From NCBI RefSeq assembly GCF_028389875.1, contig NC_084663.1, forward strand, positions 94,843,265-94,907,264: a stretch of DNA of 64,000 nt, read 5' to 3'. Source of the stretch: Rhea pennata (lineage: Eukaryota; Chordata; Aves; Rheiformes; Rheidae). The notes below the pieces were generated by a model. The model was not told the origin of the DNA. It ran no database searches and worked only from the letters and a program-made list of their open reading frames with translations. The position numbers and the translations under genes are program-made. This document shows positions 39,734-63,560 of the stretch, piece by piece (position 1 is the stretch's first letter; every line of letters begins with the position of its first letter).

Positions 39734-39960
39734 GCTGCCGCGCCGCCGCCGCCACGCGGGGAGGGCTGGAGCGCGCCGGGCCGGGCCAGGCCGCGCGCCG
39801 CGCCGCGCCGCGCCACGCCCCTCCCGCCCGGCCACGCCCCCGCGCGCCGCGTCCGCAGCACGGGGCGGGACCGCGTCCGCCGCACGGGGCGGGGGCGCTT
39901 GGGGGAGCCTCCCGCACCGTGGTGGCGCACACGAAGAGAAGAGGCCGGAAGAAGAAGAAA
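39734..39960 (-). promoter_or_regulatory. CMSS1: CpG-rich CMSS1 promoter and 5' UTR
   Basis: The stretch 39720-39930 is extremely GC- and CpG-rich, with GGGGCGGG Sp1-type boxes at 39862-39869 and 39886-39893 inside a 24-bp tandem repeat. An ETS-like CCGGAAG lies at 39945-39951. No TATA box is seen. It immediately precedes the CMSS1 start on the - strand. Long open frames across it on both strands are artefacts of low stop-codon density. Confidence 0.8.
39847..39894. repeat. 24-bp tandem duplication carrying Sp1 boxes
   Basis: Units 39847-39870 and 39871-39894 both read CCGCGTCCGC, then a variable base, then GCACGGGGCGGG. They differ at about two positions. Confidence 0.9.
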
Positions 39961-40990
39961 CCATTCTGTCTGTTTTTCCATGTCTCCTTCTTTTCCCTAC
40001 CTTGCCCACAAGTGTGTGTGTGTGTCAAAGCTTTGTGGTATGTTATTATTTGTCATTATTAGGGCCTGATGTACTTTGAACAAAATGTTTTTTTCCTGAG
40101 TAATGATAAGTAGATTTTTTAAAAAACATGCTTTTAAAATATCTATGAAGTGGGAAAAGGAGTAAAGGAATTACAGCTAATACCCTCTCCATAATATGTA
40201 CTTTTTGTCTGAGTTGGGTTTGATGCTGTAAAGTATCTTTCTTGAATAGGATTATTCATGTAATCTTTCTTGAGACACATAGATATGCGTGAAATCATGG
40301 TAAGTTACCTTTTCATTAGTATTCTTGAATATTTGGGAACAGGATCCTACGCACAGTCAAGCGAGCGTGTATCTTTTCTCACAGCAGCAGTCCTACTAAA
40401 GTCTGGGCGTTTACAGAGCTGGAACATATCCTGGGGTAAGCTGTGGGAATAAAACAGACAACTGTAAGGACACTAGCCTATCGTTAGGTGGCACTCTTAG
40501 GCCTTGTAGAAATTACTTCACTCTTAACTTTCACAGATTTACCTATACTACTTTTTTTTTTTTGCCTTTGAAGGTGTTGAATGAGTAGGGAATATGCTTT
40601 AGTGGTTTTCTATCGAGGGTTAACAATGAATGTTAACAGATAATTGTTAGCTTTTGCAAACCATTTCAATAGGGTTCTATGCGTAAGTTAGGAATTTTAT
40701 GATTTGTGTAGTGTAGTCTGGCAAAATACAGTAGAGAAAGACATTAATAAGAACACTTTGCATGGTAGAACTGTTCATTACAAATGATCTTTCACTGAAA
40801 ATCTTCCCTACCTGGGAAATCAATTTCCTACATTTTCTAGAGGAAGACTTCTGGAGTCCGTTTTGATCGGTACTTGCAATGGGCTTTTCCCTGCCTACTG
40901 CCTACACTGAAACAGAAAAGGCCGGGAGCTGATTGAGACATGCAGCAGCAGCTCAGGTGCCAGATCCCCCCTTCATACTCAAGAGACGGA
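39961..40990. other. Intergenic spacer between the CMSS1 and TBC1D23 promoters
   Basis: About 1 kb of AT-rich sequence lies between two CpG-rich blocks. It starts with a short TG run at 40013-40026. I see no exon or known repeat. Confidence 0.5.
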
Positions 40991-41598
40991 AAAATCCCTG
41001 TCAGCCTTTTCCTCCAGGGTGGCACGCCCAGCTCTGCCGGAGGGATGCTCCTCTGCCGCCGGACCTCCCGCAGCGCCGCTGCGGCCGGTGACACACGTCT
41101 GCCCTTCAGAGCGCAGTAACCCGAAAACGAGTCAGCGACCGCCAAAGGGGGATCTCTGTTAGCCCAGCTCTTGGCGAGCCTCGGCCGGCGCCGCCACCCC
41201 GCGCCCGCGGGCACGTCTGCCGCCGGCCGACAACGGCCCCCCATCCCTGGCGTCCGTTTAACCGTTGCCTCCTTCCAGCCGCGGCTCCTCGGGCGCCGCT
41301 TCCTGCCTCCGCACCCCGCTTCCTTGCGGCGAGCTCAGCCCTTCACTAATAGCGAAAGTCATTCAGGTGCCCCAGTGCGCACGGCGGTAGCCCCGCCGAC
41401 ACACGCCCGGCCCGGCCCGGCCCGCCTCCCCGGGACTTCGCCCCTCCAACGCCCCAAGGCTTTGCCAGGCTTTCGCGCTTTACGGCAGGTGCCCTCACTT
41501 CACGACAGCCACGGGACGTACAGGGCAGACCGGGGTAGTGGTGGTGGTGGGAAGCCCGGTTGCGCTTTACGGCCGGGCGAGGGGGCACGTCAACAGCT
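40991..41598 (+). promoter_or_regulatory. TBC1D23: CpG-rich TBC1D23 promoter and 5' UTR
   Basis: GC- and CpG-dense sequence runs from about 41000 through exon 1 to about 41930. It includes a CCCGGCCCGGCCCGG run near 41410. The ATG context, GCTATGGCGGAAG, also resembles a YY1 site overlapping the start codon. No TATA box is seen and the transcription start cannot be fixed. Open frames on both strands through this island lack homology and are composition artefacts. Confidence 0.75.
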
Positions 41599-41639
41599 AT
41601 GGCGGAAGGGGAAGAAGCGCTACCGCTGTCGAGCAGCTG
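41599..41639 (+). CDS. TBC1D23: TBC1D23 coding exon 1 (5' end of a partial gene)
   Basis: ATG at 41599 has G at -3 and +4. Residues are MAEGEEALPLSSS plus the first two bases of Trp14, with donor TG|GTGAGT. It matches the human start MAEGED..SSW (recalled), with a slightly shorter linker. TBC1D23 is a trans-Golgi adaptor that captures endosome-derived vesicles. Its TBC domain binds golgin-97/245, and its C-terminal region (outside this window) binds the WASH complex via FAM21. Loss in human causes pontocerebellar hypoplasia. The twelve exons here join in frame to about 430 residues. They end in the rhodanese-like domain, and the rest of the gene lies past the right edge. Confidence 0.93.
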
Positions 41640-42398
41640 GTGAGTTAGGGGGGTGTTGGGATCCTCCTTGTCCGCTCTTTTCCTTCCATGGGGGCAGCGA
41701 GGAGCCAGGAGAGGTAGAAAAAAACCCGCTCGCGGCCTCTGAGGCGGAGGACGGCGGGTTTAGAGGGGGAGTGTGAAGCGCTGAGGCCGCCGCCGGGAGG
41801 GAGTGGGGGGAGGCTGTGGCTCTCCCGCAGGCACCTCCCGGCGTTTCAGTGCTGGCTCTGCCGGAGCCCCTGGGGGGAGGCGCTGCCTCCCAAACCGGGG
41901 CAGGGCAGCGCCTCGGGCGGGAATGAGGGGGCTCCAATTTCAAAGCAGAGATTTTTATTAGGCGGTAGCAGCTCCTTGAGGTGGGTGCTTGTCTCCTTGG
42001 ACTTCAGTTGCTGAGTTCAGTTCAGCTTCCTCTTGCTCTACCTACCTGCCCGAGTGAAAATGAGAAAAAAATAAATCCCAGATTATTTTTACAATATTTT
42101 TCCCCCTTCTTCTAGTGTGGCTCTTTGTTTATAATGGTACCCCACAAATCTGTTCTCTTATTTTTTTTTCTCTCTTTGTATTTCTGAGTTCTGCTCCTTG
42201 TTCCTCCCTCATACATGTTTCTTAAACAGTTACCTGTGTAGTTGCCTTACAGACCTGTTTCTTATGGTCATTCTCAATCTGATGATTTTGCTTATGTACT
42301 TTATTTTATGTGGGGATCCAAAATCTTGTGCTGAGTATGCCTAGCCTTCTTTGTGCTGCTTTAGTTATCTCACTGTAAAGAAGCCAGAATTGTTATGC

Positions 42399-42434
42399 AT
42401 GCAGATGTAGATGATTTCTCGTCTACATCTGCAT
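42399..42434. repeat. Perfect 13-bp inverted repeat with 10-base loop
   Basis: ATGCAGATGTAGA at 42399-42411 and its exact reverse complement at 42422-42434. Confidence 0.9.
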
Positions 42435-42786
42435 TAGTTTTATCCTCAAGAATGATATTTGTAAAACTGTCTACTGAATATCACTTATCAGCAAATAAAA
42501 CCAAACTGATTGGGGTTTCTTGGGGTTTGTTTGCTTGTTTCAAAATTTATGAAGCACTTCTTACAGGTATGGTATTACATAAATACCACTTTTTAAATCT
42601 TGGTGTATTGTAATTACAGAGTAGGAAACGGACTCATTCACTGTTAAATCTTGACACTTTGAATTATAAGCCTGGTGGTTGGATAAGAAATACATTGAAA
42701 AATATCTGAAAAAAATAACTTCACACCTGTTTTATTGCTAATATTGAAAGAATATTGCAGTCTTTAAGATCCCAACAAACTGCTAA

Positions 42787-42812
42787 AACTTGTATCAAGA
42801 ATGATACAAGTT
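42787..42812. repeat. Perfect 10-bp inverted repeat with 6-base loop
   Basis: AACTTGTATC at 42787-42796 and GATACAAGTT at 42803-42812. Confidence 0.9.
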
Positions 42813-43676
42813 CTAGACTTACTTTGAAGTTATAGCAAGCTGCATTATTACCATTCTGACTACCAATTTTAAAATATGACTATAGTAAATTTAATATGCT
42901 GGTAGTATTAGAAAAGGCAGATTTGAAGGCATGCAGTAGGAAAGATGAAATTAAAAAAACACTTTGTAGGAATTTGTGGAAACAATTCAAGAGTGTTATG
43001 TTTAAATGCTGCATTGGGATGCCAGTTACAAGAGCTGCACCTTCTGAAGAACATGTAAAGCTGAGTTCCTTCTTTTTTGTTTAGAAGCTTCGTGTAGCTT
43101 CTTATTTTGTTATTGTTTTTTCTTTTTCTTATGCAAATTTAAGTGAAATATTTTCTCTTTCACTTATTCATTTAAATTGTTTTGTATGCACTGCTGGCTG
43201 CTGTGGAACAGTAGTTATTTTTCTAAATATAAAATGTATCATTTAAAGGAGATTTTTTTTGGTGTACAATATTATCATAGTATTGAAGTATATAGGATGT
43301 ACAATAACATTTTACGTTAAAAAAAAGTCCACTGAAACATGAAATAAGGTATATGTACATCTGAAGTCTGCTGAGAATAAAAAGGACAATTCTGGTTCCT
43401 TAGAGTTCAATTCCTTAGAGGGATTCAGAGGAAGATGAAGTTTTCTACATACTCGAGGCTCTTAACACAACTTGGGGATATTGATTGACATAAAATGCCC
43501 CTGATATTTTTCATAGTACTTTCCATGTCACCTTGACATCCAAGGCTGGTGCATGTGACTTTCTGGGGGGACAAACTAATGATGAGTTAAAACCCTATAT
43601 ACTCATACTGACTGCTGAATATGTTGTTTAACAGAAAGCAGAGATTTTGCCACAATATAGTTAAACTCTGTCTGTC

Positions 43677-43680
<4 letters not shown>

Positions 43681-43716
<36 letters not shown>
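43681..43716. repeat. (TC)18 microsatellite
   Basis: Eighteen uninterrupted TC units, preceded by CTGT units. Confidence 0.95.
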
Positions 43717-43719
<3 letters not shown>

Positions 43720-46700
43720 TTATTGTATAGAGTTACTGAAATTTGAGTAACAGTGTTGACCTTAAAACAACAACAAAAAATCTGTCAAGACCTTGATGTT
43801 AAGTGCTTCTTTTTATTTAATTTGCATATTCTCCAAATTTATTTGAGAAATTGCCAGAAATACTATATTTGATGCTAGAATAGATGTCTGCATCAAAGGC
43901 TAAGAATGCTGTGAAATACAAAAGGAAGTAGGTTGCTTTCAAGCTATACTGTAAAATCTTCATATTTTGGCGGCTTATTTGATTATTTTAACCTTAATTT
44001 CAATCAGTTCCTATGTGTGTAGACAGACAAGCCAGACTTCTCAGTAGAAATGGGTTGTAATTCTGAATTGTAATTTTTTATCACCTCGTTTAACTGGGAA
44101 ATAAAATGATTTGAATTTAATTTTTGTTCTTCAGGTTTTCAAACAGATAAAGATATAAACAGTTGTGCATGAATTTGTAAAACCTTTTTGTGGATGTTTG
44201 CTTAAAACTCAAGCTTCAGGCGTCTGGATTAAGTAGTATTTTTATTTTAAGATCTATAGTTTAAGAGTTAAGACCCACACTAACTAAGTACAACTCTAAC
44301 TGTGGATGGAATCATTCAACTTATGGTTCCCAAAATACGCTCCAATTTTTCCAGGCAACAAAATGACAAAGTTAGAGCATATATATTATTCCATGCTCAA
44401 AGCGTGGTTTGTTAATGCTTAGAACCATGGTCCTTCTTCTGAAAGAATGCAAAAATATCCTTTGAAATTAAGTGAGAAATTGATACACTTGAAAAAGGAT
44501 AAAGAAGGGGCAAAAATGACAGGGAATTAATTTTCTTCTCTAAAATTCCGTAGAGAACAAGATATCTTTAATGGTACTCTGATTACAAGGGATATTTTGA
44601 AGTAAATATGAGGGGTTAATTTTTGTTTGTTTTCAGTACAAATACTCTACTTTCAATTTAAAATAGCTCTTGTTTGGGATTTTTTCAGTAGTCAAGAGGA
44701 TCATGAATTAAAAGCAGGAAGCAGTGTAACTAACTTTATAAAGGTATATTTCTGGAAAAAAAAAGGAAGCATTTATATAGATAGACATTTTCTGTGATGG
44801 GAAGCTATGCCCTTTGCTCTGGGAAAGGTAGAATGATGGCTATAAAGAAACAGCGATATTAGCTATTGACTTTGGAAATTTTAATCAGTACTACTCACTT
44901 GTGCAATTGTTTAAGTAAGTCTTGTTTGTGGTTACTGTATGTTTAAATCAGTATACTTTTGTCAGCCTCTTCAAGCAAAGTATTTTGTTCAAAATAGAGT
45001 TTAGTTCTACTTTCTTGGAAATAAAAATAAAAGTCTATTGAAAGAATAAATTAGTCTCATCCAGCACTAACACACACATCTACACTCTCTTCTCATAACT
45101 TTGGGAGCAGCACTGCTGGATATGGATCTGTCTCTCTCTTCCTTTATTTCTGGTAGTTGTAGCATAGTGTAGAAACAAAGAACTTATGACTGGATGGATT
45201 TGATGCTGCGGGCAACAGCAGTTTTGTAGAAACTGAAACTGGTGATCCTCTTGGCAAGATACTTTTTATTTTTTAAAGCCTGTTTTAAAAAAAAAAAGCA
45301 GCTTTGAGATACACTTCACTGTCTAGTTTGGATTCTGCATGAGCTGGGTATATTTGTGTTTGGGAGCTGAGCAGGTTCAGCTGGTAGCAACCTTCCTTCT
45401 CATTTAAGGGAAACAGGAATGGCCTGTGAAGACAAGTTTAACAAATACTTGTCTAAATACTACTTTTTACGCTGGACGTGGTTGTGGCCTACTAGAGCAC
45501 TTCATGAGCAGCTGTGATGAGCATGTTACTTAAAGGAATGTAGGTGTAAATAACCAGTCTTTTGAAGTGTTACAGCATCATAATCTTTTGTTTCAATCTC
45601 CCTTTTTTTAGGACAATGAATAATATCTTTTACAGGCAGGTGTTTAGTAGTAGATTCAGTTTATACGGGAAACCAGAGTTTGTTTGGTTTTTTTGGGTTT
45701 TTTTTTGTTTTGTTTTGTTTTTTTTTTGACTAAGTGTATTTTAGCTAATTAATTTGGTACATGTGGAAGACCAGTCTTACTGTGAAAATAAGTAACTATT
45801 AAAATGTGCTTACTACAAGTTAAAACTTTAAACTTTCAAAGTGGGCTTTTTGTCAGAAATTTATTTTGACTTATAGGAAACAGCTCAAAAGGATCTGTCT
45901 TTCCTAATAACAAATCAGCAAAAGTAATCGACTTTGGCAGGTACATTGCAAACTTTGCAACCTCCTGATGGATTATAGCTTTCTTAATACTATACATCTT
46001 TTCTCGTCTTGTTGCAGTTCACTGAAATATTTTTCTTTTCCCTGCTGTTCACATCTCCACAATTTCTAAATTTCTTCATTAATACTTATGAGTGATTATT
46101 ACCAAGCACCTCAGAGACAAAATAAATAGTACATCTTAAAAAACCAAGTCTGAATGTTGATCAGTTTTTAATGACTCCACTCCTCTCTCATATCTTAACT
46201 GTTTTGGCTAAAAAATCTCGGTGAATGTCAGTGAAGGTAGTTACCAATTGATTATAGTATGTCACTTTACTGGCATGGATTTTAGAGATCCTTCTGTAAC
46301 TATGGAAGTTTACTTCAGATGCGCTAATAGTAATATTATGAATTTTAATATTTATAGATATTTGTCTTGTGGGAATTAATCAACCTTAGGAATTGACTGG
46401 GATTAGATAGATTGTAACCAAAACTTTGACTAGATTTCAGGAATAGTAATGGAGCCATGGAAGAGCAGAAAGCAAGGATGCTCCGTCCTGGAGGAGTTTG
46501 CCCATAAAGAGAAATGCTGCATCCTTTCCAAAGGAAGTGTAATAATTGCTGTTCATTATGAACAGAAAATTTCCCGGCTGACTTTCGGGCAATGCAAGAC
46601 AAGGGTCCAGATTGCTAGCAGTTTGCAGGAATGTATATAAAACAACACTGAGTGAAATAAGGCAAAACAGAGCCAGGGAATATGTGTTAAAGAACCAAAA

Positions 46701-47105
46701 TCATTTCCATGGTACCTTTCAAGTTAGCATGAACAGAATATTTTTTTTAGAAAAGAATTTATTTTAACCTTTGAAAACTCCCTGCTTCTAGTCTCTGAAT
46801 AATCTTGAAAGCTGACAGAGGAAAAGAGTAGTGAACTGAATCATAGTTGAATAATATATGTATTTTTTTCTGCTCTATTTCATATAACTCCATCTGATAA
46901 TGCATCTATAGTGAGAGATAGGAATATCAAATCCTTGCTTTTTACGGTAAAGTAGTAAAGCTGTCACTTGTCTGTCATCCTCATCAGGGTAAAAATTGCT
47001 GATGACAGTATTTAGAGAGACAATTTTGCAAATAGCGTGTTGTTAAGCAAACAGATGAATCACACATTTGCAGATAATATGTTGAAGTTGACCTTGATGT
47101 TAACT

Positions 47106-47132
47106 TATGCACAGCTTTTTAAGCTGTGCATA
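47106..47132. repeat. Perfect 12-bp inverted repeat with 3-base loop
   Basis: TATGCACAGCTT at 47106-47117 and AAGCTGTGCATA at 47121-47132, separated by TTT. Confidence 0.9.
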
Positions 47133-48120
47133 CTAGGTACTAGTAACTGTGGAATTAGGGCCTATGCAACTATGAAAACTTCTTTGCCAGGTATGTTTTT
47201 GTAATTTGTCCTTGCAGTTTCACATGTATGAAATGATACACTTTTTTTCCAAATTTTTCTCTTTGGCACACATAGAGACTAAAATTAATTGCTATAGTTT
47301 AAGATCTTACCACCTAAAATACAATTTACAACCATTGTTTATGCAGTTGTTGCTAATCATAGCTAATTTAGTAGTTGGATAATATTTCTAGCAACTAACC
47401 ATACTTTTTTGTGTGCTATGATTCCAGGCCTAGCCATAGTGCTTCTAATTTGTTTGTCACAGTGTGCCCAGAAACTTGCAATATTTATACAGGAGAACAT
47501 CTAGCTCTATTCAGCTGATGTCTGGTGTTATCTTTTGTTGAAATAGATCATCCTAGAGATCATACAGTTCTGCAGAGTTCTAGATCTGTCCTATGTAAAT
47601 GTTCTGGAAATACTTGATTTTTATTCATGGGAAATTGATTTGATTGTTTAGTTTTTCCAACATTGATTATTCTGTACATAGTTGGAAAACAGGATAGCGG
47701 ATGAACATGCTTTTGTATGCTTGTGTTATTCGCAGGAAATGAATCTTTATATTTGAATAAAATCTGTCCTGAATAAACAATTATGTTCTATATTTTGCTC
47801 TGGCTATAAACCCCCTGGGTGTATGCTTGAGTCTTTAGGTCCGTGAAACAAAGTCTTGAGCTTTATGTCAAAGATGATGGAAAATAGTTAAGATGTTCTT
47901 CTGCTTTGTGAAAGCAAAGAAATGTATAAACTTAGGTTTTCTCTTATATAAATTGAATGGAATAAGCAGTTAGACAGACAGCTTTACCTGAGAAATTATC
48001 TAATAATATGCCTTTATCTTTTAAATGTGTATTTTTTGTCTGGTAATATCCTTGAGTCTACATTTATTTCATAGATGCACACTGAAAAATATTGTATGAT
48101 GAAAATATTATTTTTAATAG

Positions 48121-48297
<177 letters not shown>

Positions 48298-48454
48298 TGA
48301 AGGTATATTTGATTTGAAGTGAATGTTTTAATTATCAGGTATCTCTACAGAAGAGCTGCCCTGTTCATGTGACACTGAAACTTTCGTATGCATGTACGTT
48401 GGTTCAGTTTTTGAATATTTGCTCTCAACTGAGTTAAATTACTGCATCCACTAA

Positions 48455-51578
<3,124 letters not shown>

Positions 51579-52590
51579 TAAAACTCTGTTTCTTTTGCAA
51601 GTGTACTATTTTTATTGTCATTGAAAGCATTTTCTGAAAGGACGTGCACGTTGATTTTTAGCTTGTAGCAAAATTGTCAGATTCCTTCATACGATTATAA
51701 AAATTGAATCATTTTTCAATACCTACGGATTGTAAGTCCAGAAAGCAACTGAGCAGTTTTAGAATGCAGTGAGTTAAAATGTGATTGAGGTAGTCTGAAC
51801 ATTCCTTTTAAAGGCTACCTGTCACTTAATGCAATATCAAAAACAGCAGTGTAGGAACTATTCTGCCTACATGATATGTGAAAGCAAATTTTCTTTCCAT
51901 TTGCTGTCCTAGTATTTTTGGATGTTTAGAATGTCTTTACACCTGTTGACCTCAGCACTCTAATTATGTTTCTTAAGATCTCTTTAAAGGAAGTAGTTGA
52001 TATTGTCCTTATATTCTCTACATGTCAGTTGAGTGAGGTGTGGACTCACTTTAACAATTTTTGAAAAATCATTAGATTTGTTTTTGAATACAAATTTGGA
52101 GCTTTTCACATTGTTATTTATCTGTTCTTGTCAAAAATAATTTATTTGTATTGGAGTAGTACCCTGACACTCCAGTGAGGTTACAGTACCTTCAGATTAG
52201 GACGTTGTAAAATAATATATAGAATAGTCTCATCCTCTGGAAACGAGCATCTAGCCCAGGAACTGGATACCTGCCCATAATATGAAAAATGCACATCTGG
52301 TATTGTGATAGGGAATGTTTCTCTACCCTGTCACATGATCTAAATTACGTCCATTGCTTATTTAAAATAGTGTTGTCTCCAATATGTTACTGGAAATGTA
52401 CTCTGCAAATTTTGGGGGGTTATTAGCATTATGGTCACATAATTGGTGTATTTTCAGTCATAGAAGGCATTCCAGGAGTCTACTATTTCAGCGTCTCTAT
52501 AAGAACATAGATGGTTCTTCTGTAAGATAGTCTCTGTCCTTCTTTACTTTTCATCTTAATCTTCTATGTCTTGTCCATTTAGACTGAGCA

Positions 52591-52632
52591 TTTTTTTATT
52601 TTATTTTATTATTTATTTATTTATTTATTTAA
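52591..52632. repeat. (TTTTA)n/(TTTA)n microsatellite
   Basis: TTTTA units pass into six or seven ATTT units. Confidence 0.9.
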
Positions 52633-53340
52633 TAGGAGACTGAGAGACTTAGGCAATTTGCAGTAAACTTGCACACCTTTACTTAGGTCAGTTTGGTCTC
52701 AATTTGGTGTTTGAGTATTGTAATTACTTAAAAAATTAGAAAACCAGCAAAAATATGGAAATGGAAGTCTTATTAATCATAGGCTTTCTATTCATAGATT
52801 CTTGTATCTTGTAACTGCCATGAAATACTTTAATGGAATTTGTTCTAACAAAATATTGACATCACATGAGGAAATGTACAGAATAATCTGGTGAACCGTA
52901 CAATAACCTGAGCTGTTTTGAAAGAGCATCTCTAGCAAGCCAGAGGAATTTTTTCTTTTTTCTTTTGGAAGCACTCTTTGTTTTCAAAAGCATTGAGAAA
53001 TCCTTTTCCTATGGATGCCTGTCTTTCTCCTCTTTCTGCCTGTCCTCCAGAATGGTTAGGGTTAGGATGAGTGTTTTGAACTAAGCCAAATTAACAAACA
53101 GTTAATAGTAAGTCCAAGGTAATTCTTTGTTTGGCCCATTAGTAGAAGAAAACGCCAATGCCACTGTGCAATTTAATAGACTCTGACTTGTGTATGAACT
53201 GAAAGAGTAATAAACTGACTAGAAAGCTGCAAATGGGCAACAGAAGATTATCTTACTTCAGGGGCCTGCTTAAGGAAAGTATATTGCATCCACTTTTCCA
53301 TTTCACTGTTTCTTCCAGTGGTGGGTGGAAAACAACTTCC

Positions 53341-53370
53341 TTTTTTTTTTTTTTTTTTTTTTAAAAAAAA
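53341..53370. repeat. T22 followed by A8
   Basis: Twenty-two T residues are directly followed by eight A residues. Confidence 0.9.
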
Positions 53371-54573
53371 TCTCTCTGCCAATGGAAAATGTAGATTAGT
53401 TTCCAGGACAATTTATTTCTGTTTAGTTAAATCTTTTTAAGGTGCTTTACCTTGCTTTGCTTTGTTTTTAATCTGTCCCTCCGATGGCTGAGCCTGCTGT
53501 CCCCATAGGGCTTGTAGCTTGGAAAGTAAATGAATAGGTGCAAGAATTCACAATTCTTTAGATTTAAGTATATGTATATGTATGTGTGTATGTGTATATA
53601 TATTCTTTATATATATTTTAACTTCTTGTGCTAATAAGGGTTGATTAATATGGTAAGTAATGGAAGGAGAAAGGTGCTGAGCAGAACAGTTAAGAAAAAT
53701 TGTCTAAAAATGAGTGTTCCACTGCCTGTAGAAATGTGGAAAGGAAGATTCTTTAACTTTTTTTTTTTTTTTAAGAGTTATTCCTAGCTATAGATTCATT
53801 CGTGATGTTAAAATATAGTAAACAATTGCTGACTGACTTGAATAATTGGCTATGTTAACCATTCAAAGTAATTTGCAAGTCTTGATTCTTATGCTAAAAT
53901 CACCAATAGAACATTTTTCTTGTTTTCTTGTTTTCGTTCTTTTTAGCCTGTTAACTTAATGAGAAGTAAGAGATTTGGGGATAATTAAAAAAAAAAAAAA
54001 AACTCCATGTACAACCTTCTGTGAAAATTTTCTTTTCACCACTGTAGATGTACCTGTTTTTAAGATAAGCTGATAAATTGTGTTTGATTGGAGATGTGTA
54101 TCAAGTCCACCTGATCTTATTTAAACTTTTTAATACTTGAGATTTGTTACTAGTGTCTTCATTTCTTCATTTTACATTCTTCTTTTCATCTATTTCTGTC
54201 TTTCCTGCTTAATAATTCAAGTTTAACTTTAAAAGATGCTAAATTCAGATATGAATAACAATTATTTTGGCTGCCATATTAGAATAACTTTTTATTTTGA
54301 GTCAACAACACTGATGCCTTTCTAGCATTATTTTGATATTTAAATCTGTTTTCAATGCTGCCCATATTTGATAGAGGAAATCCTATGAAAGTATTTCTTT
54401 CTACCACTTTGTTAACACAGTGGGTTTTTTTTACTCTGTAGAAAATTGATTTAAAGATCAGTTCCAATGAATTAAAAGAATTGTTTAGAAAACTGCATAA
54501 TTAATAAAGAATTAATACTGTAAGTATATATACTGTAAGTCAGATGACTGGAGTATTATGAGGGTTTTCATAA

Positions 54574-57161
<2,588 letters not shown>

Positions 57162-57269
57162 TAAGTATGTAGTTCATTATTTGAGACATTTTCTAGTTAG
57201 TTTTGATCAGTCTGTGCTTCATTTTGTTTTTACTGACCTAATTCATGCCTATGACTTTACTGTTTTCAG

Positions 57270-57313
57270 AGAAGTTATCTTAGCACAAGAAACAGATAAA
57301 GAAGAAATGATAA
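57270..57313 (+). CDS. TBC1D23: TBC1D23 exon 7
   Basis: A 44-base exon: the end of K238, then EVILAQETDKEEMI and one base of K253. The donor is ATAA|GTAAGT. It is one residue shorter than human (EVILTQESDSKEEVI). Confidence 0.92.
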
Positions 57314-63304
<5,991 letters not shown>

Positions 63305-63517
63305 TGATTTTAATAGCTGAAACAAAGTGTGCTTCTGCATATATCTCTGATATTAAGTGATAAAATGCTTCCCTCCTGAAAAATATTAACCTATTTTACA
63401 TTACCAAGTTGTCATTTTGTTGTTAAATGACTCCAACCCTCCATTTTCCTTACTATGCTTGCAAGACTGGATGCACAGATTTTTGCTTCAACCAGGAAAA
63501 TGTCTTTTCTGTTGCAG

Positions 63518-63560
63518 AAAAATAAAGAATATGTAAGCATTGCCAAAGGAGGATTTATGG
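63518..63560 (+). CDS. TBC1D23: TBC1D23 exon 12 (last exon in the window)
   Basis: Residues 417-430 are KNKEYVSIAKGGFM plus one base, with acceptor TTGCAG and donor ATGG|GTAAGC. It matches human KNKEYVSIASGGFM(A). The remaining roughly 250 codons, including the FAM21-binding C-terminal domain, lie beyond 64000. Confidence 0.93.

Noticed and set aside
39512..40069. Several long open frames on both strands across the CMSS1 CpG island
   Set aside because: GC-rich sequence has few stop codons. Only the short CMSS1 N-terminus starting at 39733 shows homology.
40837..41943. Open frames of up to 201 codons in the TBC1D23 CpG island
   Set aside because: Arg/Pro/Ala-rich composition artefacts. The true coding start is the short exon at 41599.
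53055..53065. TTAGGGTTAGG telomere-like sequence
   Set aside because: Fewer than two full units; too short to mean an interstitial telomere.
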